64,000 nt of DNA. Source: JANOYJ01 sp963792485. Lineage in GTDB: Bacteria; Pseudomonadota; Alphaproteobacteria; Rhizobiales; Rhizobiaceae. Position numbers and translations under genes: made by a program. The notes under the pieces are model-generated. The model saw only the letters and a program-made list of their open reading frames with translations. It had not been told where the DNA came from and did not search any database. Below are positions 20,740 through 29,031 of this stretch, in pieces; position 1 is the stretch's first letter; each line of letters opens with the position of its first letter. The stretch lies in contig CAWBWL010000010.1 in NCBI GenBank assembly GCA_963792485.1, positions 62,001 to 126,000 of the forward strand, read 5' to 3'.

Positions 20740-20856
20740 CAGGGCGTCGCAATCATGAACCTCACATGAATGAGGGGTTCGGATCAGGTTCAGGCGGGGC
20801 TTGCTAGAACCACAGCATCAAAGCCGTACAAAACCCCCGGCGGAATGGAGACCAAA

Positions 20857-21300
20857 ATGACCACTTCCTTCTTGCGCAACACTGCCCTTGCCCTCATTGC
20901 CGTCACCGGCCTCTCGGCCGCCCCTGCATTTGCCGGCGGCTATGGCGCAGATGAGGAAATCATTTATGCTGACCAGAACTTCCAGGTCTTGCGTGAGGAG
21001 CACCGCCGCCCGGCGCCGCCCCGCGATTATGAAGTCCGGTACGAGGATGAAATCCTCTCTCCGCGCCAGGTTTCCCGCATCCTTCGCCATCAGGGTTACG
21101 GCCGCGTCACTGAAATTTCCCTACGTGGCGACACTTACCGTGTGATCGCGGTTCGCCCGAACGGCGCAGTCGTTCGTCTCAAGGTTGACGCCGAAAACGG
21201 CTATGTTTTGTCCGCCCGCCGCGTCGGCTGGGAGCCACGCCGTCATCACCGTGAAGGCTCCGGTCTGACGATTGAGTTCGGCTTGGGTAGCCGCCACTAA
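20857..21300 (+). CDS. Small secreted PepSY-like protein
   Basis: A 147-residue protein with a signal peptide (MTTSFLRNTALALIAVTGLS...AFA, about 27 residues). After a Glu/Arg-rich linker, the LSPRQVSRILRHQGYGRVTEISLRGDTYRVIAVRPNGAVVRLKVDAENGYVLSARRV pattern (about 70-125) matches the helix-plus-sheet shape of PepSY-like domains, which occur in periplasmic inhibitors and sensors. The His-rich end (RRHHREG) is also seen. The start at 20857 is preferred for its signal peptide and the GGAATGGAG site. No partner is evident; function unknown. Confidence 0.72.
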   Translation: MTTSFLRNTALALIAVTGLSAAPAFAGGYGADEEIIYADQNFQVLREEHRRPAPPRDYEVRYEDEILSPRQVSRILRHQGYGRVTEISLRGDTYRVIAVRPNGAVVRLKVDAENGYVLSARRVGWEPRRHHREGSGLTIEFGLGSRH

Positions 21301-21351
21301 CTTCAGAACTTTGCTTCGTCAGCAACGTCCCTTCATGGCGGAGCAAATTTG

Positions 21352-21384
21352 CCGGAGGCCAGGAAACTGGTCTCCGGTTTTTTT
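21352..21384 (+). terminator. Rho-independent terminator after the PepSY-like gene
   Basis: Stem CCGGAGgCCAG / CTGGtCTCCGG with a GAAA loop followed by seven T residues. It lies 51 bp after the PepSY-like stop and before the hydrolase gene. Confidence 0.88.
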
Positions 21385-21467
21385 GCGCTCGGCAAACGCG
21401 CGTCGCAATTCCCTTTCGAGCGAAACTGAATTAGCAAGGACGTCACAGTCCTCACTTTGCGCGGCGC

Positions 21468-22418
21468 ATGTTCGATCATCTCTTTGAAATTGACGGAAAT
21501 CCCATACCGGAGGGAGCCAATACGGGAGTGTTCGTCACACCGGATGGCGTCAGCTTGCGTTATGCGACATTTGCCAAAGCGCGCGGACGCTCCAAGGGTA
21601 CGGTTGTGATCCTCAATGGCCGTAATGAGTGCATCGAGAAATATTTTGAGACCACCGCCGAGCTGAACCGGAACGGCTTTGGCGTTGCGACGTTTGATTG
21701 GCGCGGGCAGGGCGGCTCGGACCGGCTGATCAATGACCCATTCAAAGGATATGTGCGCGATTTTGAGGACTACGCAAACGATTTGGAGCAATTTTTCACC
21801 GAGATCGTCCTGCCGGACTGCAAGGGTCCATATTTCATCCTGGCGCATTCGACCGGAGCCCTGATTGCGCTTCTTGCCGCGCCAAGCCTGTTGAACCGCG
21901 TGCAGCGCATGGTGTTTTGCGCCCCTTTGCTGGAGCTTTCAGAAAAAGCGATCAGCCCTCGCACAATCAGGTTCATTTCGGCAATATTGCGCTATTCCGG
22001 ATTTGGCAGCCGCTACATGGTGGGTGGCAGCAGACCGCGGGAAACACAGCCGTTCATTGGAAACAAGCTGACATCCGATCCCGGCCGCTACCGGCGAAAT
22101 TCAGCGCTGTACGAGCAACATCCGCTGCTCGGGCTTGGCGGGCCCACTGTGACCTGGGTCAATGCGGCATGCCGGGCAATGGAGGCAGTCACAGACCCCG
22201 AGTTTCAAGCGAATATTCAAATTCCAATCCTGATCATTGCGGCGGGCAATGATCAAGTCGTCTCAACGCCTGCAATTGAGAGTTATGTTCAGGGTTTGAG
22301 ATCCGGATCGCTGCTGACAATTGACGGCGCCAAGCATGAAATCATGCAGGAGCGGGACGCGTTGCGTGAGCAGTTTATGGCCGCTTTTTTTGCCTTCGTG
22401 CCAGGATCAGCCGTCTGA
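21468..22418 (+). CDS. Alpha/beta hydrolase, lysophospholipase/monoacylglycerol-lipase type
   Basis: A 316-residue serine hydrolase of the Hydrolase_4 group. Visible elements: VVILNGRNECIEKYFE (strand and oxyanion area), FDWRGQGGSDR, the nucleophile elbow LAHSTGALIALL (Ser in AHSTG rather than the usual GHSxG), the acid region IPILIIAAGNDQVVS with Asp, and the catalytic His in GAKHEIMQERDALR. No signal peptide, so cytoplasmic. The 3' end overlaps the convergent hisN gene by 12 bp. The likely substrate is a monoacyl lipid, by family only. Confidence 0.85.
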   Translation: MFDHLFEIDGNPIPEGANTGVFVTPDGVSLRYATFAKARGRSKGTVVILNGRNECIEKYFETTAELNRNGFGVATFDWRGQGGSDRLINDPFKGYVRDFEDYANDLEQFFTEIVLPDCKGPYFILAHSTGALIALLAAPSLLNRVQRMVFCAPLLELSEKAISPRTIRFISAILRYSGFGSRYMVGGSRPRETQPFIGNKLTSDPGRYRRNSALYEQHPLLGLGGPTVTWVNAACRAMEAVTDPEFQANIQIPILIIAAGNDQVVSTPAIESYVQGLRSGSLLTIDGAKHEIMQERDALREQFMAAFFAFVPGSAV

Positions 22419-23192
22419 TATTGGACGCATGATCTCGAGCGCGGCTCTGTGCAGCTCGGGCGTTGCGGCGGCAATAATATTTCCGCCTTTTTCTGCCGGG
22501 GAGCCATCCCAGCAGGAGACAACACCACCGGCATTTTCAATGATGGGTATCAAGGCAACGATGTCATAGGCTTTCAGGCCCGGCTCAACCACAAGATCTG
22601 CATGACCTGCCGCGACCATGCAATAAGCATAACAGTCGCAGCCGTAGCGGGAGAGTTTGACCTTACTTTCGAGAAGTTCAAACCGGGCCTTGCTCTCATC
22701 CGTGAAAAGCTGCGGGGTAGTCGTGAACATGGTCGCGTCGGCAAGGTTCTTGGTCTGGCGTGTTCGCAGTCTCGCGGTCTTTCCAGCGTGCGAAAGACTT
22801 GATCTTCCCTCCAGTGCGTAAAAGAGCTCTCCGGTAAACGGCTGGGCCATCAGGCCCGTCACGGCTTTTCCCTTGAGGGTCATGCCAACAAGCGTACCCC
22901 AGACAGGCAGTCCGGAAATAAAGGCACGGGTCCCGTCAATCGGATCAATTACCCACACATTTTCTCGGTCGAGTCCCATCGCGCCGTGTTCTTCGCCGAG
23001 AATGCCGTGGTCAGGAAAATCCCGCTCAATCAGCGCACGTATTGCGTGCTCGGCGGCCTTGTCGGCCTCTGTGACCGGGTCGAAGCCTGAATTGAGCTTG
23101 TTCTCAATACCACCTGACTGCCTGAAACGAGGCAATGTCTCTTTTGCCGCAGCTTCTGCAAGCGCAAAGAGGAAGTCCTTGGAAACAGGCAT
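22407..23192 (-). CDS. hisN: Inositol-monophosphatase-family phosphatase, probable histidinol-phosphatase
   Basis: A 261-residue Mg/Li-sensitive phosphatase. Metal-site motifs: DPVTEADKAAE, ILGEEHGAMG, WVIDPIDGTRAFISGLP and AYDIVALIPIIENAGGVVS. The ARLRTRQTKNLADA and SRYGCDCYAYCMVAAG blocks resemble HisN proteins, which replace HisB phosphatase in many alphaproteobacteria; an inositol or other sugar phosphatase remains possible. The ATG at 23192 is preferred over a GTG three codons upstream. The suhB/ar14-type small RNA is transcribed divergently just upstream, which is the known neighbourhood of that RNA family. Confidence 0.85.
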   Translation of the reverse strand: MPVSKDFLFALAEAAAKETLPRFRQSGGIENKLNSGFDPVTEADKAAEHAIRALIERDFPDHGILGEEHGAMGLDRENVWVIDPIDGTRAFISGLPVWGTLVGMTLKGKAVTGLMAQPFTGELFYALEGRSSLSHAGKTARLRTRQTKNLADATMFTTTPQLFTDESKARFELLESKVKLSRYGCDCYAYCMVAAGHADLVVEPGLKAYDIVALIPIIENAGGVVSCWDGSPAEKGGNIIAAATPELHRAALEIMRPISDG

Positions 23193-23275
23193 ATTGGTCA
23201 CCGGGCATGAATGAGGGGAGTGTGCCTTTTGTGTCAGCCGCTTACCAGAATTTACCTTTTAGTAAAAATTCACCC

Positions 23276-23304
23276 TTGACATTTGTGCGATGCAGCATAG
23301 CTTT
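23276..23304 (+). promoter_or_regulatory. Promoter of the suhB/ar14-type sRNA
   Basis: A perfect TTGACA -35 (23276-23281) with a TAGCTT -10 after 16 bp (23298-23303), placing the start a few bases before the first hairpin at about 23312. Confidence 0.6.
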
Positions 23305-23308
23305 TTAG

Positions 23309-23396
23309 TCAGACAGAGTGATCTGTCTATGCCCATCTTGGGCGTTTCCTCCCTTGACTTAGACCGCGCTGGCATCGCTCGTGCGGTCTCTTTTTT
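23309..23396 (+). ncRNA. suhB/ar14-family small RNA
   Basis: A compact transcript unit with no coding frame. Hairpin 1 is a perfect AGACAGA / TCTGTCT stem with a GTGA loop; hairpin 2 is GCCCA / TGGGC. An unpaired GTTTCCTCCCTTGAC stretch carries an anti-Shine-Dalgarno CCTCCC, and a terminator stem AGACCGC / GCGGTCT is followed by six T. The order of hairpins, the exposed CCTCCC and the position next to an inositol-monophosphatase-family gene fit the suhB RNA motif (ar14 in Sinorhizobium). Such RNAs block ribosome sites of target mRNAs. The family match is from memory of its features, not a covariance search. Confidence 0.75.
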
Positions 23397-23398
23397 GA

Positions 23399-24289
23399 TT
23401 ATTCGGCTGCGAGTGGCGTGCTTGCTGACTGTGCGCTGAAATCGCTCAGCAACTGAGCAAGGAAATGGTCAAGGACTGATTTCAGCGCTGCGAAATCATC
23501 AGATTTCCGGCAAGTCTGCTCATCCATGTAAAGGCTGCGGTTGACCTCGATTTGCAGAGCATGAATGCCCTGCAAGGGTCGACCATAATGCTCGGTAATA
23601 AATCCGCCGGCATAGGGCTTGTTCAAGGAAACCGTGAACCCCAGACCGTGCAGTATAGAGAATCCGGCGTTGGTGAAGTCGTTGCTTGCGCTCGCTCCAA
23701 ATCTGTTTCCGATAATGAAATCAGGTTTTACGCCGCGCTCACCAAGCCGAACACTCCCCGGCATGGAATGACAGTCAAGCAGATAAGCCACGCCGAACTG
23801 CGCGCGAGACCGGATGATCAGATCACGCAGCCGCTTGTGGTAAGGCCTGTAAATCGTCTCAATGCGGCCAAACGCCTCGGAAAGGGGCAGGCGATGGCGG
23901 TAGATTTCCATGCCGTCGCCCACAATCCGCGGTACGGTTCCGAGCCCACCCCCGACCCGCATTGACTGGCTGTTCACGTGGGAGGGCAGGGTTTCAATGA
24001 ACATCTTCGGGTCGAGCTCAAACGGCTCACAATTCACATCAAGATAGGCCCTTGGAAAGTTTGCGCAAAGGAGCGGAGCACCCAAGTGAAGTGCGCCGGA
24101 AAAAAGTTCATCAACAAAACAATCCTCTGACCTGCGGATGGCATCGGTGGTCAGACGAGATTGCGCAAGGAATGCCGCCGGATAACAGCTACCGCTATGA
24201 GGCGAGTTGATGACAAAGGGCGAATCCAAGCGCTGCGGCTCCAGCACTTGCATAATTGGCACGTCTCGAAAGTCGCGGTCTGCGCTCAT
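23399..24289 (-). CDS. N-formylglutamate amidohydrolase family protein
   Basis: A 296-residue zinc-type amidohydrolase that splits N-formyl-glutamate or a related amide. Motifs: VINSPHSGSCYP near the N-terminus, ANFPRAYLDVNCEPFELDP, IYRPYHKRLRDLIIRS, YLLDCHSMPG (metal-binding Asp/His) and HALQIEVNRSLYMDE. Where histidine is degraded by the five-step route this is HutG, but no other hut gene is nearby and this family is also a conserved neighbour of cpdR in rhizobia, so the substrate is open. The stop codon overlaps the end of the upstream sRNA terminator region. Confidence 0.85.
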   Translation of the reverse strand: MSADRDFRDVPIMQVLEPQRLDSPFVINSPHSGSCYPAAFLAQSRLTTDAIRRSEDCFVDELFSGALHLGAPLLCANFPRAYLDVNCEPFELDPKMFIETLPSHVNSQSMRVGGGLGTVPRIVGDGMEIYRHRLPLSEAFGRIETIYRPYHKRLRDLIIRSRAQFGVAYLLDCHSMPGSVRLGERGVKPDFIIGNRFGASASNDFTNAGFSILHGLGFTVSLNKPYAGGFITEHYGRPLQGIHALQIEVNRSLYMDEQTCRKSDDFAALKSVLDHFLAQLLSDFSAQSASTPLAAE

Positions 24290-24482
24290 TTCAATCTTGT
24301 CTTATTCGCATTTTGGACGCTGCCAATCTGTTCTCTGCAATTATGCATCAAATTTGACGCAGAGTGTCACATTTTCTCGCTTTAGCGTAAATATTTTCAC
24401 CCGATATTTACCATAAGGCGGCATGTGTTAACGTGACATCGCGGGCGTCCAGTGCAGCCCGGAGTTTGAGTTGGAAGAAAAC

Positions 24483-24845
24483 ATGAACAAGATTCTGCTC
24501 GCCGAAGACGATGATGATATGCGCCGCTTCCTCGTGAAGGCGCTGGAAAAGGCGGGCTACAGCGTCAGCCATTTCGACAATGGCGCGAGCGCCTATCAGC
24601 GCCTGCATGAAGAGCCGTTTTCCCTGCTGCTCACCGACATTGTGATGCCGGAAATGGATGGTATCGAACTGGCGCGCCGTGCAACCGAAATCGATCCGGA
24701 CATGAAGGTCATGTTCATCACCGGCTTTGCCGCTGTTGCGCTCAACCCGGATTCCAATGCGCCGAAAGACGCCAAAATCCTGTCGAAGCCGTTCCATCTG
24801 CGCGACCTTGTCAATGAGGTCGAGAAGATGCTCAAAGCCGCGTGA
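24483..24845 (+). CDS. cpdR: Receiver-only response regulator CpdR
   Basis: A 120-residue single receiver domain. In alphaproteobacteria unphosphorylated CpdR primes ClpXP to degrade cell-cycle regulators, and CckA-ChpT controls its phosphorylation. The sequence is near-canonical: ILLAEDDDDMRRFLVKALEKAGY, phospho-acceptor D52 in LLLTDIVMPEMDGIELARRAT, and FITGFAAVALNPDSNAPKDAKILSKPFHLRDLVNEVEKML with the conserved Lys of KPF. The ATG at 24483 is the family start; a TTG four codons upstream is less likely. It is followed by tRNA-Val. Confidence 0.95.
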   Translation: MNKILLAEDDDDMRRFLVKALEKAGYSVSHFDNGASAYQRLHEEPFSLLLTDIVMPEMDGIELARRATEIDPDMKVMFITGFAAVALNPDSNAPKDAKILSKPFHLRDLVNEVEKMLKAA

Positions 24846-24911
24846 GACGGATACGGGGAAGTTCCTTCTATTGACGCCCTGGGCCTTATGTGATGTAAGC
24901 CGCGCGCAAGT

Positions 24912-24986
<75 letters not shown>

Positions 24987-24996
24987 TCTCCTCAAT

Positions 24997-26061
24997 TCAT
25001 ATCCAGCCTGCCAGCTCCTGCCGGACCATGTGCTCAATTACGCGCATTCCCCCGGCGCTGTCGTTCAGGCAGGGGATATGAACGAAGTTCACTCCGCCTG
25101 CCTGGTGAAAGGTCTCTTCTGCTTCGACCGCGATTTCCTCAAGCGTTTCCAAACAATCAGACACAAAGCCTGGATTGAACACGGCGATGGATTTTACGCC
25201 GTCTTTTGCAAGTTTCTCGATTGTCTTATCCGTATAGGGCTGCAGCCATTCCTGTGGGCCAAAGCGCGACTGAAACGTGGTGATCAGTTGTTCTTTTGAG
25301 AGCCCCAACCGTTCACGCAAAAGCCGTGTCGTTTTCATGCAGTCGCAATGATACGGGTCACCCTTTTCGAAATAAGTTTTGGGAATGCCGTGATACGAGG
25401 CGATGATGACATCCGGCTTGAAGGCGAGTCTTGCGAGGTGTAATTCAATTGAGGCCGCCAGCGCTTCTATGTAAACGGGTTCGTCATGGTAGGAGGGGAC
25501 CGTGCGAAGAGCTGGCATGAACCTGCGTTTCATGAGCGCGCGGAACACATGGTCGTTGACCGTCGCAGTCGTTGCCGCGCTGTATTGCGGATAGAGCGGG
25601 AAAGCCAGGATTCGGTCGCAGCCTTGGTCGCAGAGTTTTGTGACAACGCTTTCAATCGAGGGATTTCCGTATCGCATCGCCCAATCGACGATGATCGCCG
25701 GAGTGTTTTTCATCAAGTCCGCAAGCGTTTCGCCTTGGGCCCGGGTAAAGGTGCGCAGCGGCGACTCGTTCTTTTCCTTGTTCCAGATGCTCGCATACGC
25801 CTTGCCAGACCGGCTTGGGCGCGTTGTCAAGATTACGCCATGCAACAGGGGCATCCATAGCCAACGCGGAGTTTCGATCACGCGGCGGTCTGACAGGAAC
25901 TCAGCCAGATATCTGCGCATTGACGAATAGTCCGTGCCGTCTGGTGTGCCGAGATTGACAAGGATCACGCCAACCCTGTCTTTTTTTACCTGCGGATGGC
26001 CAACAGGCAATGGTCCGACCAGCTTGGATTTTGCCGTTAATTCACTGTCTGAAAGTGTCAT
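24997..26061 (-). CDS. hemH: Ferrochelatase
   Basis: Inserts ferrous iron into protoporphyrin IX, the last step of heme synthesis, at the inner face of the membrane. It has about 354 residues from the ATG at 26061 (a GCGGGG site precedes it; an ATG eight codons upstream also fits). Family motifs: VGVILVNLGTPDG, RRYLAEFLSDRRVIE, ILAFPLYPQYSAATTATVND, VIASYHGIPKTYFEKGDPYHCDCMKT with the catalytic His, TTFQSRFGPQEWLQPYTD and FNPGFVSDCLETLEEI with the metal-site Glu. The stop lies 10 bp from the tRNA-Val gene. Confidence 0.95.
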   Translation of the reverse strand: MTLSDSELTAKSKLVGPLPVGHPQVKKDRVGVILVNLGTPDGTDYSSMRRYLAEFLSDRRVIETPRWLWMPLLHGVILTTRPSRSGKAYASIWNKEKNESPLRTFTRAQGETLADLMKNTPAIIVDWAMRYGNPSIESVVTKLCDQGCDRILAFPLYPQYSAATTATVNDHVFRALMKRRFMPALRTVPSYHDEPVYIEALAASIELHLARLAFKPDVIIASYHGIPKTYFEKGDPYHCDCMKTTRLLRERLGLSKEQLITTFQSRFGPQEWLQPYTDKTIEKLAKDGVKSIAVFNPGFVSDCLETLEEIAVEAEETFHQAGGVNFVHIPCLNDSAGGMRVIEHMVRQELAGWI

Positions 26062-26128
26062 CCGCAAGCCCCGCTTCGCGGCCATGACATAGCAGCACAG
26101 TTCCGAAGTTCAATGCGGTCAATCGTCC

Positions 26129-26509
26129 TCAAACGGGCGTTGAGGCTTTCCGGATCAGGGAAAATTGCGCGCCTGATGAGGATGTGCAGTTCATCTGGGT
26201 GTCAGTGACCACAGCGCAGTTTGCCTGCACCGTTGTCTTTCGCAAGAGTGAAGTGAAGGTAATCGCAACGCTGCGCGGGTCTGTGTAGCGGTAACTGCCT
26301 TCTGCAAGCTTTGAGCCAGTGTCGGTCGCGCTTGATGAAAACGCGCCATTGTTGAAGGTTGAAACCGCGATGCCGTCGGTGCCGACCCATTGCCCCTCTG
26401 CCGCGCCAACCGGTGGTGCAACTGCGACCGGGCCACCATAATCAACGGTCTGGCACGAGGCGAGTGCGCCGGTCAGGCAAATAGCCAGAATTTTCAGTGA
26501 TTTGGTCAT
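26129..26509 (-). CDS. Omp10-like outer-membrane lipoprotein
   Basis: A 126-residue protein with a lipoprotein signal peptide; the lipobox is LASC (about residues 16-19). After a short Pro/Ala linker, the body (EGQWVGTDGIAVSTFNNGAFSSSATDTGSKLAEGSYRY...NCAVVTDTQMNCTSSSGAQFSLIR) has the same layout as Brucella Omp10, including the paired cysteines and the NCTSS-GxxFSL end. Omp10 is an abundant lipoprotein of unresolved function in this order. The ATG at 26509 begins the signal peptide. Confidence 0.8.
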   Translation of the reverse strand: MTKSLKILAICLTGALASCQTVDYGGPVAVAPPVGAAEGQWVGTDGIAVSTFNNGAFSSSATDTGSKLAEGSYRYTDPRSVAITFTSLLRKTTVQANCAVVTDTQMNCTSSSGAQFSLIRKASTPV

Positions 26510-26596
26510 GGAAGTCCCAGTCCTCATTGCGTCCCTGAGGTGCAAGGAACACCGACTCCGCGCCGAAAGCAAGACTGCCAGGTGCTTCCGCCGCCG

Positions 26597-28042
26597 CTAA
26601 TGGACCAATATGTTGCGAAATTGCCAAGGGTCTTTGATGTCGATGTCTCGCGGAAACATGGATAGTTTGTCCTTCAGCGGGTTCCAGTTCGTGTATTTTC
26701 CGCGGACATTTCCGAGATAGGGACGCTGAACCTGCAGGCAGCGGCGGAAATCGATTTCATCGGTCTCAACTATGCCCGCGTTTGGATTTTCCAGCGCCCA
26801 GATGAGACCCGCGATGACTGCGGATGTGACCTGTAGGCCGGTTGCGTTTTGGTAAGGCGCAAGCCGGCGGGCATCGTCAATTGTGAGATGTGAGCCGTAC
26901 CAATAGGCATTTTTCTTGTGTCCATAGAGAAGAACGCCAAGCTCGTCAGCCCCATCGAGGATCTCGTCCTCATTCAAAACATGCAGTCGTTTCGGAAATT
27001 TACCGCCGGCGCCAAACAATTCGTCCATCGAAAGAACGGCGACGTTGCAAGGATGGTAGGCATAATGGCAGGTCGGCCGATATACGGCTTCGCCGCTGCC
27101 GTTTCGCACGGTGTAGTAATCCGAAATTGAGATCGCCTCATTGTGCGTGACAAGCAAACCATATTGCGGACCCGGCGTCGGGCACCATGTGCGAACGCGC
27201 GTATTACCTCCCGGCTGGTTCAAATAGATCGAAGCCTTGCTGCCCTTTTTGTGCTGTTTGGCGTTTTTGGGCATCCATTTTTCGTGGGTGCCCCAGCCAA
27301 GTTCGGCTGGCTGCAAGCTTTCCGACAATAGGCCTTCGACAGACCATGTGTTCCAGAATGTCTTGAGTGGTTTCGGCAATTTCGCGCGCTGTGTGTCCCT
27401 CTCGGCGATATGGATGCCTTTGACGCCGAGCTTCTTCATGAGCTTGGCCCAGCCTTCGCGGTCATTGTATTTAGGCTCTACAAAGTCTTCGTCCGTCTCG
27501 TGAGCGATGTCGAGAACGGCCTGTTTGACGAACCATGAGACCATGCCGGGATTAGCTCCACAGCATGCGACTGCAGTTGGACCGCCCGGACTGCGACGCT
27601 TTTCGGCCAGGAGCGTTTCGCGCAAGGCATAATTGGTTCGTGCAGCATTGCTGACTTTGTCATCATAGTAAAAGCCCTTCCAAGGCTCGATCACAGTATC
27701 AATGTAAAGAACGCCGAGTTCGCGACAAAGGCGCATGATATCGAGCGAGGAGGTATCGACAGACAGATTGATGCAAACGCCCTGGCCATCTCCATTTGTC
27801 AGGAGCGGTTGCAGAGTCTTTCGGTAATTCTTTGCGGTGATCGCCTTTTTCAGAAACGAAACGCCGCGTTCTTCCAGAATGGCGCGGTTCTCGCCGACCG
27901 GGTCTATGACTGTCATGCGTGACTTGTCAAAAGTGCAGTGGCGCTCCAGCAATGGGAGAGTGCCCCGGCCAATTGAGCCAAAACCGATCATGACGACCGG
28001 GCCGGTGATTGCCGCATGGACCAGCCATTTTCCTGCTTCCAA
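26597..28042 (-). CDS. hss: Homospermidine synthase
   Basis: An NAD-dependent enzyme that joins two putrescines (or spermidine and putrescine) into sym-homospermidine, the main long polyamine of many rhizobia. It has 481 residues with a TTG start (MEAGKWLVHAAITGP), which matches the family N-terminus. The Rossmann motif VVMIGFGSIGRGTLPLLERH lies at about 16-35. Also visible: VIEPWKGFYYDD, ACCGANPGMVSWFVKQA, NQPGGNTRVRTWCPTPGPQYG and RPTCHYAYHPCNVAVLSM. Its substrate putrescine can come from the ornithine decarboxylase encoded at 57752-58886. Confidence 0.93.
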   Translation of the reverse strand: MEAGKWLVHAAITGPVVMIGFGSIGRGTLPLLERHCTFDKSRMTVIDPVGENRAILEERGVSFLKKAITAKNYRKTLQPLLTNGDGQGVCINLSVDTSSLDIMRLCRELGVLYIDTVIEPWKGFYYDDKVSNAARTNYALRETLLAEKRRSPGGPTAVACCGANPGMVSWFVKQAVLDIAHETDEDFVEPKYNDREGWAKLMKKLGVKGIHIAERDTQRAKLPKPLKTFWNTWSVEGLLSESLQPAELGWGTHEKWMPKNAKQHKKGSKASIYLNQPGGNTRVRTWCPTPGPQYGLLVTHNEAISISDYYTVRNGSGEAVYRPTCHYAYHPCNVAVLSMDELFGAGGKFPKRLHVLNEDEILDGADELGVLLYGHKKNAYWYGSHLTIDDARRLAPYQNATGLQVTSAVIAGLIWALENPNAGIVETDEIDFRRCLQVQRPYLGNVRGKYTNWNPLKDKLSMFPRDIDIKDPWQFRNILVH

Positions 28043-28142
28043 TTACAAACTCCATTCACGCAACAAAACGCACAGTGAGGTGCAAAACGAAGAGGTAACC
28101 TAGAGTGTCCTTCTCTGTTGAGCAAGCTGACGCTTATTGTCC

Positions 28143-29030
28143 CTAGGCACGAAGGCGGCGAACGAGATTATCCCGGTTTGCGGACAGGCCTTTGTAAGCC
28201 AGCTCTTCGGGCGATAGTGCCGAGAGTTGATCGGCAAGCGAGTGGGAAAGGCGCGCTGCATTAGGCTGTGCCGCAAGGGTGGAAAGCGGGTCGAGACAGA
28301 TGCGGATGGTGAAGAGAATGTCGCGCGAGATTGGCATTTTTCGCAAGGTTTGCCGCTCCACCCGGATGAAGGCATGATCAGGATTTGCGTTGCGCTCGCC
28401 TGATGCCGGGGGGTGATAAAGCTCACCGTCGGAATAAATGGACCAATTGAAGCGCTTGACAGGATTGGCTGGCTGCAGATTGTCAAACATGCGCTCAATC
28501 AATCCGGCATTGCGGGTGCCTGCGCCAAACCCCGGAACGGGCGCGTGAATCTCATGCATGGGCTTGCCGAACTTATCGAGCAGCGACCATGACGAAGGAA
28601 AACTCAGGCTTGCGGCGGCAAGACGCCAGCCGTTTTCGCCCTTACGCATGATGACCAGATCTTCCTGAACCAGTTTGGATGCGAGCAAGAGCGGTGGCGT
28701 TCCCGCTTGATTGAGCTTGATGAGCCGGGCCGCCGGGATGATCTCGATAGACTGGTCAATTCTGCGATAGGTATTTGGATATGTCGCTGGAAGGTAGCCT
28801 GCAAGCGAATCCAGGACTTCCTGCTGTGAGGCGTGTGAATCGCTCTCTTCCACGAATACCTTGTCTGGATGGAGTGTCTGGAGCCTTTCCTTTTCATCAA
28901 GATAGGCGGGTAGTGCGGTGTCGACTTCTATCCACTCTTCTGGAACCATGGCGGCAAGCCCGATAGTAAACGACTGTGCCGAGCCGTCGTAAGGTGTGTG
29001 CGCGAATCCTGAGGCGGGGATTGAAGACAT
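28143..29030 (-). CDS. DUF3445 (heme-dependent oxidative N-demethylase-like) protein
   Basis: A 295-residue protein of the DUF3445 family, some members of which are the heme-bearing chain of oxidative N-demethylases. Recognisable blocks: PYDGSAQSFTIGLAAMVPEEWIEVD, LAASLSFPSSWSLLDKFGKPMHEIHAPVPGF with His residues that could bind heme, NWSIYSDGELYHPP and AFIRVERQTLRKMPISRDILFTIRICLDPL. It starts 2 bp from the end of pabB on the same strand (ATG at 29030; an upstream start would overlap pabB), so it is probably co-transcribed with pepF and pabB. The substrate is unknown. Confidence 0.8.
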   Translation of the reverse strand: MSSIPASGFAHTPYDGSAQSFTIGLAAMVPEEWIEVDTALPAYLDEKERLQTLHPDKVFVEESDSHASQQEVLDSLAGYLPATYPNTYRRIDQSIEIIPAARLIKLNQAGTPPLLLASKLVQEDLVIMRKGENGWRLAAASLSFPSSWSLLDKFGKPMHEIHAPVPGFGAGTRNAGLIERMFDNLQPANPVKRFNWSIYSDGELYHPPASGERNANPDHAFIRVERQTLRKMPISRDILFTIRICLDPLSTLAAQPNAARLSHSLADQLSALSPEELAYKGLSANRDNLVRRLRA

Positions 29031-29031
29031 T

